Assembly (NCBI GenBank): GCA_016703605.1
Contig: JADJBU010000010.1
Span: 1-64,000, forward strand
DNA length: 64,000 bases
Direction of reading: 5' to 3'
From: Candidatus Villigracilis adiacens
GTDB lineage: Bacteria; Chloroflexota; Anaerolineae; Anaerolineales; Villigracilaceae
The notes under the pieces were generated by a model. That model was not told the DNA's origin. It was given only the letters and a program-made list of their open reading frames with translations, and searched no databases. The translations under genes and the position numbers were made by a program. Positions 1-7,970 of the stretch are shown here, piece after piece. Each line of letters starts with the position of its first letter. The first letter of the stretch is position 1.

Positions 1-1758
1 ATCCACATCCACGCCCTGGACGAGATAGCGGGCGAGGTTCATGTCGTAATCTTCCACAAAGATGATGCGTCCGCCGGTCTCGGCTTTCTTGACGGTGCGG
101 TAGACCTGCTGGATCAACTTCTTGCCGGGGTCGTCGGCGGGATGCGCCTTCCCCGCAAAGATGATCTGCACCGGCTGGTTCGGGCGGTTGATGAGTTCGA
201 GCAGGCGTTCCACATCCGAGAGGATCAGGCTGGCGCGTTTGTAGGTGGCGAAGCGGCGGGCAAAGCCGATGGTCAGCGCGTAGGGGTTGATCAACACGCC
301 GGAAGCCACAACTTGAACCGGATGAAAACCGCCGCGAGTCCAACGGTCGCGCACGCGCTCGGTGAGATAGAACGCCATTTTGCGTTTGAGATGCAGGTGG
401 ACGCCCCACAGTTCGAAATCGGGGATTTCGTCGATGCGGGAGATCACTTCATGGTCATCGAGGCTGTCGTACCAGTTTTTGCCGAGATAGGATTCGAGCA
501 GGTTGTTCATGCGGCGACCCATCCAATTGCGGGTATGGACGCCGTTGGTGACGTGCTGGATGGGCACATCCTTCACATCGCGGTCGGACCAGAGGAACTT
601 CCACATGTCGCGCGAGACTTCGCCGTGTAGTTCGGAGACTCCGTTCGAGCCGCCGGAGAGTTTGAGAGCCAGGACCGGCATGGAATACATGTCGCCGTGC
701 GCGGTGTGGTGTTTTGCCACGTCCATGAATTCTTCGCGGAAGAGACCGAGCTCGCTCCAATAGTTGCCGAGATATTTCTCGATCAGCCAGAGCGGGAATT
801 CGTCGTTGCCAGCCGGGACGGGCGTGTGGGTGGTGAAGACGTTTTGGAGGCGGGTCTTTTGGGCGGCTTCGGCAAAGGCGGCGCCCCCAGCCACTTGTTC
901 ACGAATCCGCTCGAGGGTCAGGAAAGAGGCGTGACCTTCATTCATGTGCCAGACAGCCGGGTTGTATCCCAGCGTCCTCAAGGCGCGGACTCCGCCGATC
1001 CCCAAAAGAATCTCCTGCATGATGCGGCGGTCGAGATCGGACCAATAGAGGCGGGCGGTCAGCAGGCGGTCGTATTCGGTATTGGATTCAACATTGGAGT
1101 CGAGCAAATAGAGCGGAACGCGCCCGACGCGCACTTCCCAGATCTGGGCGGTCAGTTTTCTGTCTGGAAAATCGAATGAGATGGTGACGGGTTTGCCGTC
1201 GCGTTGAACGAGGGAGACGGGCAGGTGATCGAACGAAAGCAGGTTGTTGACCGCCTCCTGCCAGCCGTCTTCGCTGATGCGCTGGGTGAAGTAGCCCTGC
1301 GCGTACATGAAGCCGACAGCCACGAAGGGCAAGCCGAGGTCGGAGGCTTCCTTGAGGTGGTCGCCGCTCAACACGCCCAAGCCGCCCGAATAGATGGGCA
1401 GGGTTTCGTGCAAGCCATATTCCATCGAGAAATAGGCGGTGGGGTTGATGAATTCAGGGTGCGTTTTTTGCGACCAGGTATCTTTTTTGAAATAGTCGTC
1501 GAATATCCCGAACAGCCAGTCGTAATTTTCGAGATAGTCCTTGTCTTTGGCGGCTTGCTTTAAACGGTCGCGGTCCACTTCATTTAACAGGCGGATGGGG
1601 TTGTGACCGAGACGCTCCCACAGGTCGTGATCGAGCTGGGCAAAGAGCCGCGCGGCATCGGGGTTCCAACTCCACCACAGGTTGGTGGCAAGCTCGCCCA
1701 GCCGCGAAATGCGCTTGGGCAGGTCGAATTTTTGGGAGGGGGTTGCGAGAAATTCCAT
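1..1758 (-). CDS. glgP: Alpha-glucan (glycogen) phosphorylase, 3' end outside window
   Basis: Phosphorolysis of alpha-1,4-glucan to glucose-1-phosphate in the cytoplasm (GT35, short 'TIGR02094' type). The frame reads leftwards from ATG at 1758 (MEFLATPSQKFDLPKRIS) and is open to base 1, giving 586 codons. An N-terminal DUF3417-like segment (LGELATNLWWSWNPDAARLF) is followed by the catalytic domain with the family motifs YFSMEYGLHETLPIYSGGLG, VWHMNEGHASF, TTHTPVPAGND and VTNGVHTRNW. The PLP lysine and the rest of the C-terminal domain lie beyond the window. No strong Shine-Dalgarno precedes the start, but the next upstream in-frame region has no homology, so this ATG is the natural start. Assignment is firm; the physiological role (glycogen or maltodextrin turnover) is inferred. 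Confidence 0.93.
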   Translation of the reverse strand, partial: MEFLATPSQKFDLPKRISRLGELATNLWWSWNPDAARLFAQLDHDLWERLGHNPIRLLNEVDRDRLKQAAKDKDYLENYDWLFGIFDDYFKKDTWSQKTHPEFINPTAYFSMEYGLHETLPIYSGGLGVLSGDHLKEASDLGLPFVAVGFMYAQGYFTQRISEDGWQEAVNNLLSFDHLPVSLVQRDGKPVTISFDFPDRKLTAQIWEVRVGRVPLYLLDSNVESNTEYDRLLTARLYWSDLDRRIMQEILLGIGGVRALRTLGYNPAVWHMNEGHASFLTLERIREQVAGGAAFAEAAQKTRLQNVFTTHTPVPAGNDEFPLWLIEKYLGNYWSELGLFREEFMDVAKHHTAHGDMYSMPVLALKLSGGSNGVSELHGEVSRDMWKFLWSDRDVKDVPIQHVTNGVHTRNWMGRRMNNLLESYLGKNWYDSLDDHEVISRIDEIPDFELWGVHLHLKRKMAFYLTERVRDRWTRGGFHPVQVVASGVLINPYALTIGFARRFATYKRASLILSDVERLLELINRPNQPVQIIFAGKAHPADDPGKKLIQQVYRTVKKAETGGRIIFVEDYDMNLARYLVQGVDVD

Positions 1759-1927
1759 AAGGCAGGATTGTAAGTGGATTTGGGCGAGGGGTCAAACGGC
1801 GCGTTGATGGTTTTGCATAAGTCCTATTAATGACTGCAAATGGCAAGTATTAGATAAAACCTTTGCAAATTAAGTACAGGATAATAAAGTTAAGAATGAT
1901 AAATACCTAAGAATGCCAGAAATAACA

Positions 1928-1955
1928 TTGACTTTGATAGTGAAATACGTAAAAT
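1928..1955 (+). promoter_or_regulatory. Putative sigma-70 promoter for the FAS1 lipoprotein
   Basis: TTGACT at 1928-1933 and TAAAAT at 1950-1955 with a 16-base spacer, about 65 bases before the start codon. The AT-rich intergenic region also holds a 14-base direct repeat (aaaacctttgcaaa at 1856-1869 and 1973-1986), the second copy of which would lie in the transcribed leader. Prediction by eye only. Confidence 0.4.
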
Positions 1956-2021
1956 ACCGACAAGATATTTGCAAAACCTTTGCAAAATATAAACCGAAAC
2001 AACTTAGAAATGGAGAGAAAA

Positions 2022-2996
2022 ATGAAACGAAATTCCCTGTTCGCCGGACTGCTCCTCGCAGTCTCCCTCGTCATGGCGGCTTGCGCGCCCGCCGCCACCC
2101 CCACCCCGGCTCCTGAGTCGACCGCATTACCGGAGCCTACCGCAACGCCCGAACCCATGCTTTCTGATATCGTGGATACCGCCGTCGCGGACGGACGCTT
2201 CACCACCCTGGTTGCCGCTGTGGAAGCCGCCGGTTTGGTCGAGACCCTGAAGGGTGAAGGTCCGTTCACCGTCTTCGCCCCCACCGATGACGCTTTTGCC
2301 GCCCTCCCCGAAGGCACACTCGAAAGCCTGCTTCTGCCGGAGAACAAGCAGCAATTGACCGACATCCTGCTTTACCACGTCGTCCCTGGCAAGGTCATGG
2401 CTGCGGATGTGACCGGACTGACCAGCGCCGCCACCGTGCTTGGCAAGGACATCGCCATCAAGGTTGACATGGGCAATGTGTACATCAACGAAGCCAAGGT
2501 CATTATCACGGACATCGAAACTTCCAATGGCGTGATCCATGTCATTGACGCGGTCATCCTGCCGCCCGCCGAAGAAGCCTCCAACACAATCGTTGATATT
2601 GCCGTCGCCGATGGTCGCTTCACCACCCTGGTCGCCGCTGTGGAAGCCGCGGGTCTGGTCGAGACTTTGAGCGGGGAAGGACCCTTCACGGTCTTTGCCC
2701 CCACCGACGATGCCTTCGCCGCCCTCCCTGCCGGAACGCTCGAAAGCCTGCTCCTGCCTGAAAACAAGCAAGCCCTCACCGACATCCTGCTTTACCACGT
2801 TGTCTCCGGCAAAGTCATGGCGGCGGATGTGGTCAGCCTGACCAGCGCCCCGACCGTGCTTGGCAAGGACATTACCATCACCGTCAAGGATGGCAAGGTC
2901 TTCCTGAACGACACCGTTGAAGTCATCATCACAGACATCGAAGCCTCGAACGGTGTGATCCATGTGATTGACGCGGTTCTCCTCCCGCCTCAATAA
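2022..2996 (+). CDS. Lipoprotein with two tandem FAS1 (fasciclin) domains
   Basis: Secreted, lipid-anchored adhesion-type protein. ATG at 2022 is preferred because GGAG lies 6 bases upstream; upstream ATGs lack a site. Residues 1-20 form a lipoprotein signal with lipobox Met-Ala-Ala-Cys, followed by a Thr/Pro-rich linker (ATPTPAPEST). Two FAS1 domains of about 130 residues follow. Each has the H1 box (GPFTVFAPTDDAFAALP), the DILLYHVV box and the terminal SNGVIHVIDAV motif. The two domains are about 80 percent identical along their length and similar at DNA level, so the second is a recent internal duplication. FAS1 proteins mediate cell-cell or cell-matrix contacts; the ligand is unknown. A strong terminator follows. 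Confidence 0.93.
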   Translation: MKRNSLFAGLLLAVSLVMAACAPAATPTPAPESTALPEPTATPEPMLSDIVDTAVADGRFTTLVAAVEAAGLVETLKGEGPFTVFAPTDDAFAALPEGTLESLLLPENKQQLTDILLYHVVPGKVMAADVTGLTSAATVLGKDIAIKVDMGNVYINEAKVIITDIETSNGVIHVIDAVILPPAEEASNTIVDIAVADGRFTTLVAAVEAAGLVETLSGEGPFTVFAPTDDAFAALPAGTLESLLLPENKQALTDILLYHVVSGKVMAADVVSLTSAPTVLGKDITITVKDGKVFLNDTVEVIITDIEASNGVIHVIDAVLLPPQ

Positions 2997-3026
2997 GCAT
3001 CTCTTCTTCGATGCTTGTGCAAGTAG

Positions 3027-3055
3027 AAAGGATGGGCTGAAAAGCCCATCCTTTT
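3027..3055 (+). terminator. Rho-independent terminator after the FAS1 gene
   Basis: A 12-bp perfect stem (3027-3038 with 3043-3054, loop gaaa) ends in a T run. It lies 30 bases past the stop codon of the FAS1 lipoprotein gene. Confidence 0.88.
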
Positions 3056-3119
3056 GATTCGAAAGACTTAACGCGAATAATGCGAAACAAAGTTCTTTTT
3101 GCAAAATACGCCTTGATTC

Positions 3120-3191
3120 GTAACTGCTCAGCCTGTCATTTCGACGAGCGCGAAATGACAGGGCAGGGAAGTGAATTGTCTGAGCAGTTAC
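3120..3191. repeat. Nested inverted repeat, intergenic
   Basis: Outer arms gtaactgctcag (3120-3131) and ctgagcagttac (3180-3191) enclose an inner pair cctgtcatttcg (3132-3143) and cgaaatgacagg (3151-3162). The inner palindrome resembles the 'gtcatttcga...cgaaatgac' repeats scattered in many Chloroflexota genomes. The remainder of the gap before the gene at 3287 shows nothing else. Confidence 0.75.
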
Positions 3192-3286
3192 CTTGACGCA
3201 TTACGGGTTTATGACTTTGATAAAGCCATGACTGGGGCAGGTTGATTTACCGGGTGGGGGCGAAGGTGAGATAAAATCCACTGAAC

Positions 3287-4744
3287 ATGACCAAACGCAT
3301 CTTCATCTCCGCCGACCACGGCATGGCAATCATCTACTTCCTGCAAAGCGATGTCGTTTCGACCCTGCTGGATGCGGGCGTCGAGGTCGTCGTCCTCACC
3401 GATGATGATACGAAAGACAAGATCGCATCACGTTTCACTCGTCACGGCATCACCTTCGAAGGTTTGCGATTGAAGCAGGCGAATAAATTCGCCACTACAT
3501 ATCAACCGCGCCTGCAATCATTGCTCATTTATCTGCGCCGCGTCGGCGGGTCGCGCCGCATCAACACCGAGGCGATGGACAGCCACGTCTGGGAGGTGTG
3601 GGGCGAGAACGGCTGGAAGTTTCGTTTGGGGATTTGGATTCCTTCTTATGTAATGCTTTTCTTCCTGCGGAATTTTTCATGGGCGCGCAAATTACTGGTT
3701 CGGATGCAAAACCGCTTCGCCCCCGACCCGGGAATTTATACCGACCTCTTCGACAAATACCAACCCGACATGGTGATCGCTGCGACCCCCGGCTGGCGCA
3801 TGGACCGTTACCTCCTGCGCGAATCCGCCCGGCGCGGAATCCCGAACATGACCGTCATCGTCGGCTGGGACAATTCATCGTCGTACAACGTCTCCGGCGC
3901 GGATGTGCAATGGGCGACGTGCTGGTCGCAATTACAAAAAGATGAATTGGTCTACGGTTCCGATTGGAACCCGGAGCATGTCAACATCGGCGGCATCCCT
4001 TCGTATGACGGGTATTTCCGCAGGCAGTGGCTCATGCCGCGCGATGAATATTTCAAACTGCACAATCTCGACCCCAAGCGCAAGTTGATCTCATACGCCA
4101 GCAGTTTCGTCCACTTTGCGCCGAACTTTCCGAATATTGAAGCCCTGGCAAAACTGGTTTCATCGGATGCCCTGGCTGCACCTTCGCAGTTGTTGATCCG
4201 TTTGCACCCGAGTCATTTCCAGGACAAGCCCAAAATATTTGCCGAAGAACGGCAGCGCGTGTTTGATTTGGAGAAGAAATATCCGCATGTGCATGTCGTC
4301 CAGCCTGTGGCGTTGGGCGGGTCGCTCGGCTACTACGGCGGCGAAGACATGGACGAGAAGTCGTCCATGATGGCGTATTCGGATGTGCTGGTCACCGTCT
4401 ATTCGACGATGCTGGTGGAAACCGCCGTCCACGATACGCCGATGATCGCGGCGGTGATCGATACGCCGGGAGGCTGGAACAAGCCGAACAAGTTCTCGCT
4501 GTCTTTGAAGGAAATCGGGGATTGGCCCACGCATAAGCGCTTTAGAGAAGCCAGGGCGGGACGAGTAACAAGTAACGAGAACGAATTGCGCGAGGCGTTG
4601 AATCTTTATTTGAGGGACAAATCCATCGACTCTGCCGAACGGCGCAGGTTCATCGAAAACGAGATCACCTTTACCGACGCGGCAGCGGGCAAACGCACGG
4701 CGGAGTTCATTCTGCGGGTGTTGAATCAGGCGTCGGCGGGGTAG
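3287..4744 (+). CDS. GT-B-like glycosyltransferase / CDP-glycerol-transferase-like protein
   Basis: Probably cytoplasmic and involved in surface polysaccharide synthesis. The 485-residue protein opens with a Rossmann-like segment (KRIFISADHGMAIIYFL) and has a hydrophobic patch near residues 118-130. The C-terminal half resembles the capsule/teichoic-acid glycosyl- or glycerophospho-transferase fold: LISYASSFVHFAPN, QLLIRLHPSHFQDKP, MAYSDVLVTVYSTMLVETAVHDTP. The last block is the typical nucleotide-sugar binding region (D..t..ST...Ea...g.P). ATG at 3287 has only a weak upstream site. It begins a run of co-directional surface-glycan genes to 13444. The exact donor and acceptor cannot be told. 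Confidence 0.65.
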   Translation: MTKRIFISADHGMAIIYFLQSDVVSTLLDAGVEVVVLTDDDTKDKIASRFTRHGITFEGLRLKQANKFATTYQPRLQSLLIYLRRVGGSRRINTEAMDSHVWEVWGENGWKFRLGIWIPSYVMLFFLRNFSWARKLLVRMQNRFAPDPGIYTDLFDKYQPDMVIAATPGWRMDRYLLRESARRGIPNMTVIVGWDNSSSYNVSGADVQWATCWSQLQKDELVYGSDWNPEHVNIGGIPSYDGYFRRQWLMPRDEYFKLHNLDPKRKLISYASSFVHFAPNFPNIEALAKLVSSDALAAPSQLLIRLHPSHFQDKPKIFAEERQRVFDLEKKYPHVHVVQPVALGGSLGYYGGEDMDEKSSMMAYSDVLVTVYSTMLVETAVHDTPMIAAVIDTPGGWNKPNKFSLSLKEIGDWPTHKRFREARAGRVTSNENELREALNLYLRDKSIDSAERRRFIENEITFTDAAAGKRTAEFILRVLNQASAG

Positions 4745-4790
4745 GAAGCGGGTTTCCATTTCATGGTAAAAATGAGGGCTGGAGATATAC

Positions 4791-5393
4791 ATGAAACGGA
4801 AAATCCCAATCACCATATCCATTCTGGCGATCCTTGTCCTGTCTGCCTGCGGGGGCGGGGATGCGACGCCTGAGATCAGCGCCGAAGATATTGCCGCAAC
4901 AGCCGTGGCGCAAGCCTGGCTTGTGATGACCCAGACCGCCGCTGCCGCGCCTACCGCCACGCCGCTGCCGCCCACCGCCACGCCGCTGCCGTTGAACACC
5001 CTGCCGCCGACCTTGGCTTTATTGCCGACGCTTCCAGCCGCGACGATTGCGGTTGTTGGTTCGCCGACGCCCGATTGTGTTTTGATCCCGGAGCCGGAGC
5101 CAAAGGGGGCGCAGGTGAATGTTGAGTTTTACAACGAATCTGGAGACAGTTTGAATTTGTCCTTTGGGATGAATTCGCCGAACGACAAAAATGAATGTTA
5201 TGCCTATTCATTCACGCTGGGCAGCGGCGATGTCTTCGCCACCAGGGTGCTGGCGGGCTGCTATTATGGCTGGGCATGGATCGGCGGTTCCGACGGTTCC
5301 ATCGCAAAAACAGGCGACAAGCTTTTGTGCGTGACGGATGCCAACGTCGTTTATAAGGTTGCAATCACCTCCGAGCGGGTCGATTTCAAATAG
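4791..5393 (+). CDS. Lipoprotein of unknown function with Thr/Pro linker
   Basis: A 200-residue secreted lipoprotein: signal segment MKRKIPITISILAILVLSAC with lipobox Leu-Ser-Ala-Cys, then an Ala/Thr/Pro-rich linker to about residue 100, then a compact domain of about 100 residues. That domain (VEFYNESGDSLNLSFG, CYAYSFTLGSGDVFATRVLAG, CYYGWAWIGGSDGS) has four cysteines and looks beta-rich. I do not recognise the family. It sits 46 bases after the glycosyltransferase and 3 bases before a small membrane protein, so probably in the same transcript. Confidence 0.8.
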   Translation: MKRKIPITISILAILVLSACGGGDATPEISAEDIAATAVAQAWLVMTQTAAAAPTATPLPPTATPLPLNTLPPTLALLPTLPAATIAVVGSPTPDCVLIPEPEPKGAQVNVEFYNESGDSLNLSFGMNSPNDKNECYAYSFTLGSGDVFATRVLAGCYYGWAWIGGSDGSIAKTGDKLLCVTDANVVYKVAITSERVDFK

Positions 5394-5396
5394 GGA

Positions 5397-5846
5397 ATGA
5401 GTAAACCCGGTTCGATGTTCCTCTTCTATTTTTCGATCACGCTCGCCGTTGCCTCCAGCGCGTTGTACCACTTCGTCGCCAAGAGCACGCCGTCGAACGT
5501 CAACTTTTCGGTCTCGTTGCTGGTGACGTATGCCGCTGCTTTTGCAGCGACCCTGCTGACCTTCATCTTCTTCCCCCTTGAGAACGGGCTTGCCGCGGAA
5601 TTCAAAAAATTAAACTGGGCAAGCGTCGGGCTGTCGCTCGCGATTGTGGGCATCGAGTTCGGTTTTTTGCTCACCTATCGCTCCGGCTGGAATTTGGGCA
5701 TTGCCGCGGTTTTCGTCAATGTGGTCGCATCTCTCATCCTGCTCCCTGTTGCGGTCTTTGTCTTCAAAGACAGGGTTTCGTGGGTCAACATCGCCGGGAT
5801 TTTCGTCTGTCTGGCTGGTTTGTTGATGCTGAATTGGAAACGATAG
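5397..5846 (+). CDS. Small EamA/DMT-like membrane protein
   Basis: 149 residues with about five hydrophobic helices (MFLFYFSITLAVASSALYHF; VSLLVTYAAAFAATLLTFIF; WASVGLSLAIVGIEFGFLLT; IAAVFVNVVASLILLPVAVF; VNIAGIFVCLAGLLMLN). The last two helices, with the loop FKDRVSWVNIAGI, match the end of EamA/DMT drug-metabolite transporter repeats. The protein has one repeat only, like SMR-size members that dimerise. It starts 3 bases after the preceding stop and ends 3 bases before the sulfotransferase gene. Substrate unknown; in this setting it could move a lipid-linked sugar, which is inference. Confidence 0.75.
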   Translation: MSKPGSMFLFYFSITLAVASSALYHFVAKSTPSNVNFSVSLLVTYAAAFAATLLTFIFFPLENGLAAEFKKLNWASVGLSLAIVGIEFGFLLTYRSGWNLGIAAVFVNVVASLILLPVAVFVFKDRVSWVNIAGIFVCLAGLLMLNWKR

Positions 5847-5849
5847 ACC

Positions 5850-6878
5850 ATGATCTCCCGTTTTAGAACCGCTGCCCGCATCCTCATCAAGGGTGAACCC
5901 AAAAGAAAAAGCCGCAGCCCTATTCCGCCAATTACGCGGGAGGAAGTGGCGGAGGTCAGGCAGTTCTTCCCGCGCGAAAAATTTTTCATCCTTGGGCACG
6001 CCCGTTCGGGGACGACGCTTCTCATGCGTCTGGCGCGGTTGCACGCCGAAGTGCATTGCAACTACCAGGCGCACTTTTTCACGCGCAAGCCGCTCTTGAA
6101 ATCGCTGGTCGACTCCGCCGAGATCGAGGAATGGCTGGCGCGCAAATCGAACCGTTGGAATCACGGGCGCGACCTGTCTCCGCTCGTGTTGCGCGCCGCC
6201 GCCGATTTCATCATGGAACGCGACGCCGCCCGCGAAGGCAAGACCATCGTCGGCGATAAGAGTCCCTCGAGCGTCATCCACGGTCAGGTCGTGTGCGACA
6301 TGCATTCCCTGTATCCCGATGCGAAGATCGTCAACATCGTCCGCGACGGGCGGGATGTGCTGATCTCGGAACGCTTCCGCAACTTTATCGAAGAATCAAA
6401 ATTTTTGACAGCCGAAGATAAACGCATCATTGCCGACCTGAAAACTGATCCTGCCCCATTCAGCGATGGACGCCGCTCGATCTTCACCGAGATCTTCATC
6501 CGCAACATCGCTTCCCGCTGGGTCAACGACCTGACCGAAACCGACGCCGAAGCGGAAAAACTTTACAATGAGAACTATCACTCGCTGCGCTATGAAGACC
6601 TGCTGACAAACCCGTTCGGGGTGATGAAAAAACTTTGGGCTTTTTTGGGCGTGGAAGAAATCCCCAACTCACTCGAGGCGGACGTGAAAGCTGAAATGTC
6701 CTCCAACCCCGACGGCGAATGGCAGGCGCAGCGTAATGAGGGTATCGCCGCTTTCCTCCCAAAAGGGCAGGCAGGCAACTGGCAGAAGCTTTTCACAGCC
6801 CGCGACAAAGCCCTCTTCAAGGAGATCGCGGGCGGAATGCTGGCAAAGTGGGAATATGAAAAGGATGATAACTGGTAA
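5850..6878 (+). CDS. Sulfotransferase family protein
   Basis: PAPS-dependent sulfotransferase-fold protein, 342 residues. The 5'-phosphosulfate loop is GHARSGTTLL at residues 49-58 and the 3'-phosphate motif is IVNIVRDGRDVLIS at about 160-173, both intact. A basic N-terminal tail precedes the domain and no clear signal peptide is present. It lies 3 bases after the small membrane protein inside a surface-glycan gene run, which suggests sulfation of a polysaccharide or glycolipid. The acceptor is unknown; some family members act on proteins or small molecules. Confidence 0.85.
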   Translation: MISRFRTAARILIKGEPKRKSRSPIPPITREEVAEVRQFFPREKFFILGHARSGTTLLMRLARLHAEVHCNYQAHFFTRKPLLKSLVDSAEIEEWLARKSNRWNHGRDLSPLVLRAAADFIMERDAAREGKTIVGDKSPSSVIHGQVVCDMHSLYPDAKIVNIVRDGRDVLISERFRNFIEESKFLTAEDKRIIADLKTDPAPFSDGRRSIFTEIFIRNIASRWVNDLTETDAEAEKLYNENYHSLRYEDLLTNPFGVMKKLWAFLGVEEIPNSLEADVKAEMSSNPDGEWQAQRNEGIAAFLPKGQAGNWQKLFTARDKALFKEIAGGMLAKWEYEKDDNW

Positions 6879-6947
6879 CGGAGTCCGATGACTCCCGTCA
6901 TCGGCGCAAAGTCAGGAGATGCCGCACGGCGCCGCTTTGCACTCCGC
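6879..6947. repeat. Dispersed palindromic repeat, family A (copy 1)
   Basis: Imperfect palindrome between the sulfotransferase and oxidoreductase genes with the core caaagtcaggagatgccgc and a mirrored end gccgctttgcactccg. Related copies are at 15281-15328, 19628-19682 and, inside a coding frame, 24190-24243. Confidence 0.7.
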
Positions 6948-6965
6948 TAATAAAAGGATGGAAAT

Positions 6966-7970
6966 ATGAAATACCTGATCGCCGGTCTCGGCTCAGTTGG
7001 ACGACGCCACATGCGCAACCTGGTTGCCCTTGGCGAAACCGATATTGTCTTGTATCGAACTCATAAAGCCACACTGCCGGATGATGAACTGGCGGGTTAT
7101 CCAGTCGAAACCGACCTGGCGCAGGCGTTGAAGAAACACAAGCCGGATGGGGTCATCGTCTCCAACCCCACATCGCTGCACCTGGATGTCGCCATCCCCG
7201 CCGCCGAAGCAGGCTGCGCCATCTTGCTCGAGAAGCCGATCGCAGGCTCCATGGAACGGGTGGACGTCCTGCAAAAAGCGGTTCAGAAAAGCGGGTCGAA
7301 GGTATTGACGGCGTTTCAATTCCGATTTCATCCCGGCATGGTCAAAACGAAGGAACTCATCCAAAACGGAGAGATCGGGCGCGTGGTGTCGGCAAGCGTC
7401 CATTTTGGCGAATATTTACCCGCATGGCATCCGTGGGAGGATTACCGCCAGGGCTACGCAGCCCGGGCAGATATGGGCGGCGGCGTGGTCGCAACCCAAT
7501 GTCACTCGCTCGATTATCTTCCCTGGCTGGTCGGCAGGGATGTGGAATCGGTGTGGGGGTTTGCGGGCAAACTCAGCGACCTCGAAGTGACCGCCGACGA
7601 CACCGCCAAGATCGGTCTGCGCTTCGAAGGCGGCGCGCTCGGCAGCCTGCACCTCGATTACAACCAGCAGCCGCCGGAACACGAATTTCGCATCATCGGC
7701 GCGAACGGCACGATCAAATGGAATCTCGCCGACGGCGCGGCGCGAATCTACCGGACGGAGAAAAAGGATTGGGATGTGTATCCGTTACCGGCGGGGTGGG
7801 AGCGCAACGTCATGTTCCAGCAGCAGACCGGGCATTTCGTCGATATCGTCAAAGGGCGGGCGGAGCCGTCCTGCACGCTTGAGGATGGAATCCGGGCGCA
7901 GCGCCTGATTGCGGCCGTTCATAAGTCAAGCATCACCGGGAAAAGCGTCTCTCCCAATGGAGACGCGTAA
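6966..7970 (+). CDS. Gfo/Idh/MocA family oxidoreductase
   Basis: NAD(P)-dependent sugar oxidoreductase or dehydrogenase, 334 residues. The N-terminal Rossmann motif is YLIAGLGSVGRRHMRNL (residues 3-19), the family 'EKP' motif appears in ILLEKPIAGS near residue 92, and the catalytic-domain block GGGVVATQCHSLDYLPWLVG supplies the conserved aspartate/histidine region. AAGGA lies just before ATG 6966. The stop codon overlaps the next ATG by one base (TAATG), so it is translationally coupled to the membrane protein downstream. A role in making or modifying a nucleotide sugar for the glycan cluster is inferred. Confidence 0.87.
   Translation: MKYLIAGLGSVGRRHMRNLVALGETDIVLYRTHKATLPDDELAGYPVETDLAQALKKHKPDGVIVSNPTSLHLDVAIPAAEAGCAILLEKPIAGSMERVDVLQKAVQKSGSKVLTAFQFRFHPGMVKTKELIQNGEIGRVVSASVHFGEYLPAWHPWEDYRQGYAARADMGGGVVATQCHSLDYLPWLVGRDVESVWGFAGKLSDLEVTADDTAKIGLRFEGGALGSLHLDYNQQPPEHEFRIIGANGTIKWNLADGAARIYRTEKKDWDVYPLPAGWERNVMFQQQTGHFVDIVKGRAEPSCTLEDGIRAQRLIAAVHKSSITGKSVSPNGDA

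Noticed and set aside
142..1563. Several plus-strand open frames opposite the glycogen phosphorylase gene
   Set aside because: They are shadows of the minus-strand phosphorylase frame, which has unbroken family motifs.
2127..3104. A 325-codon minus-strand frame across the FAS1 gene
   Set aside because: It mirrors the codon bias of the two repeated FAS1 domains and has no signal or family motif.
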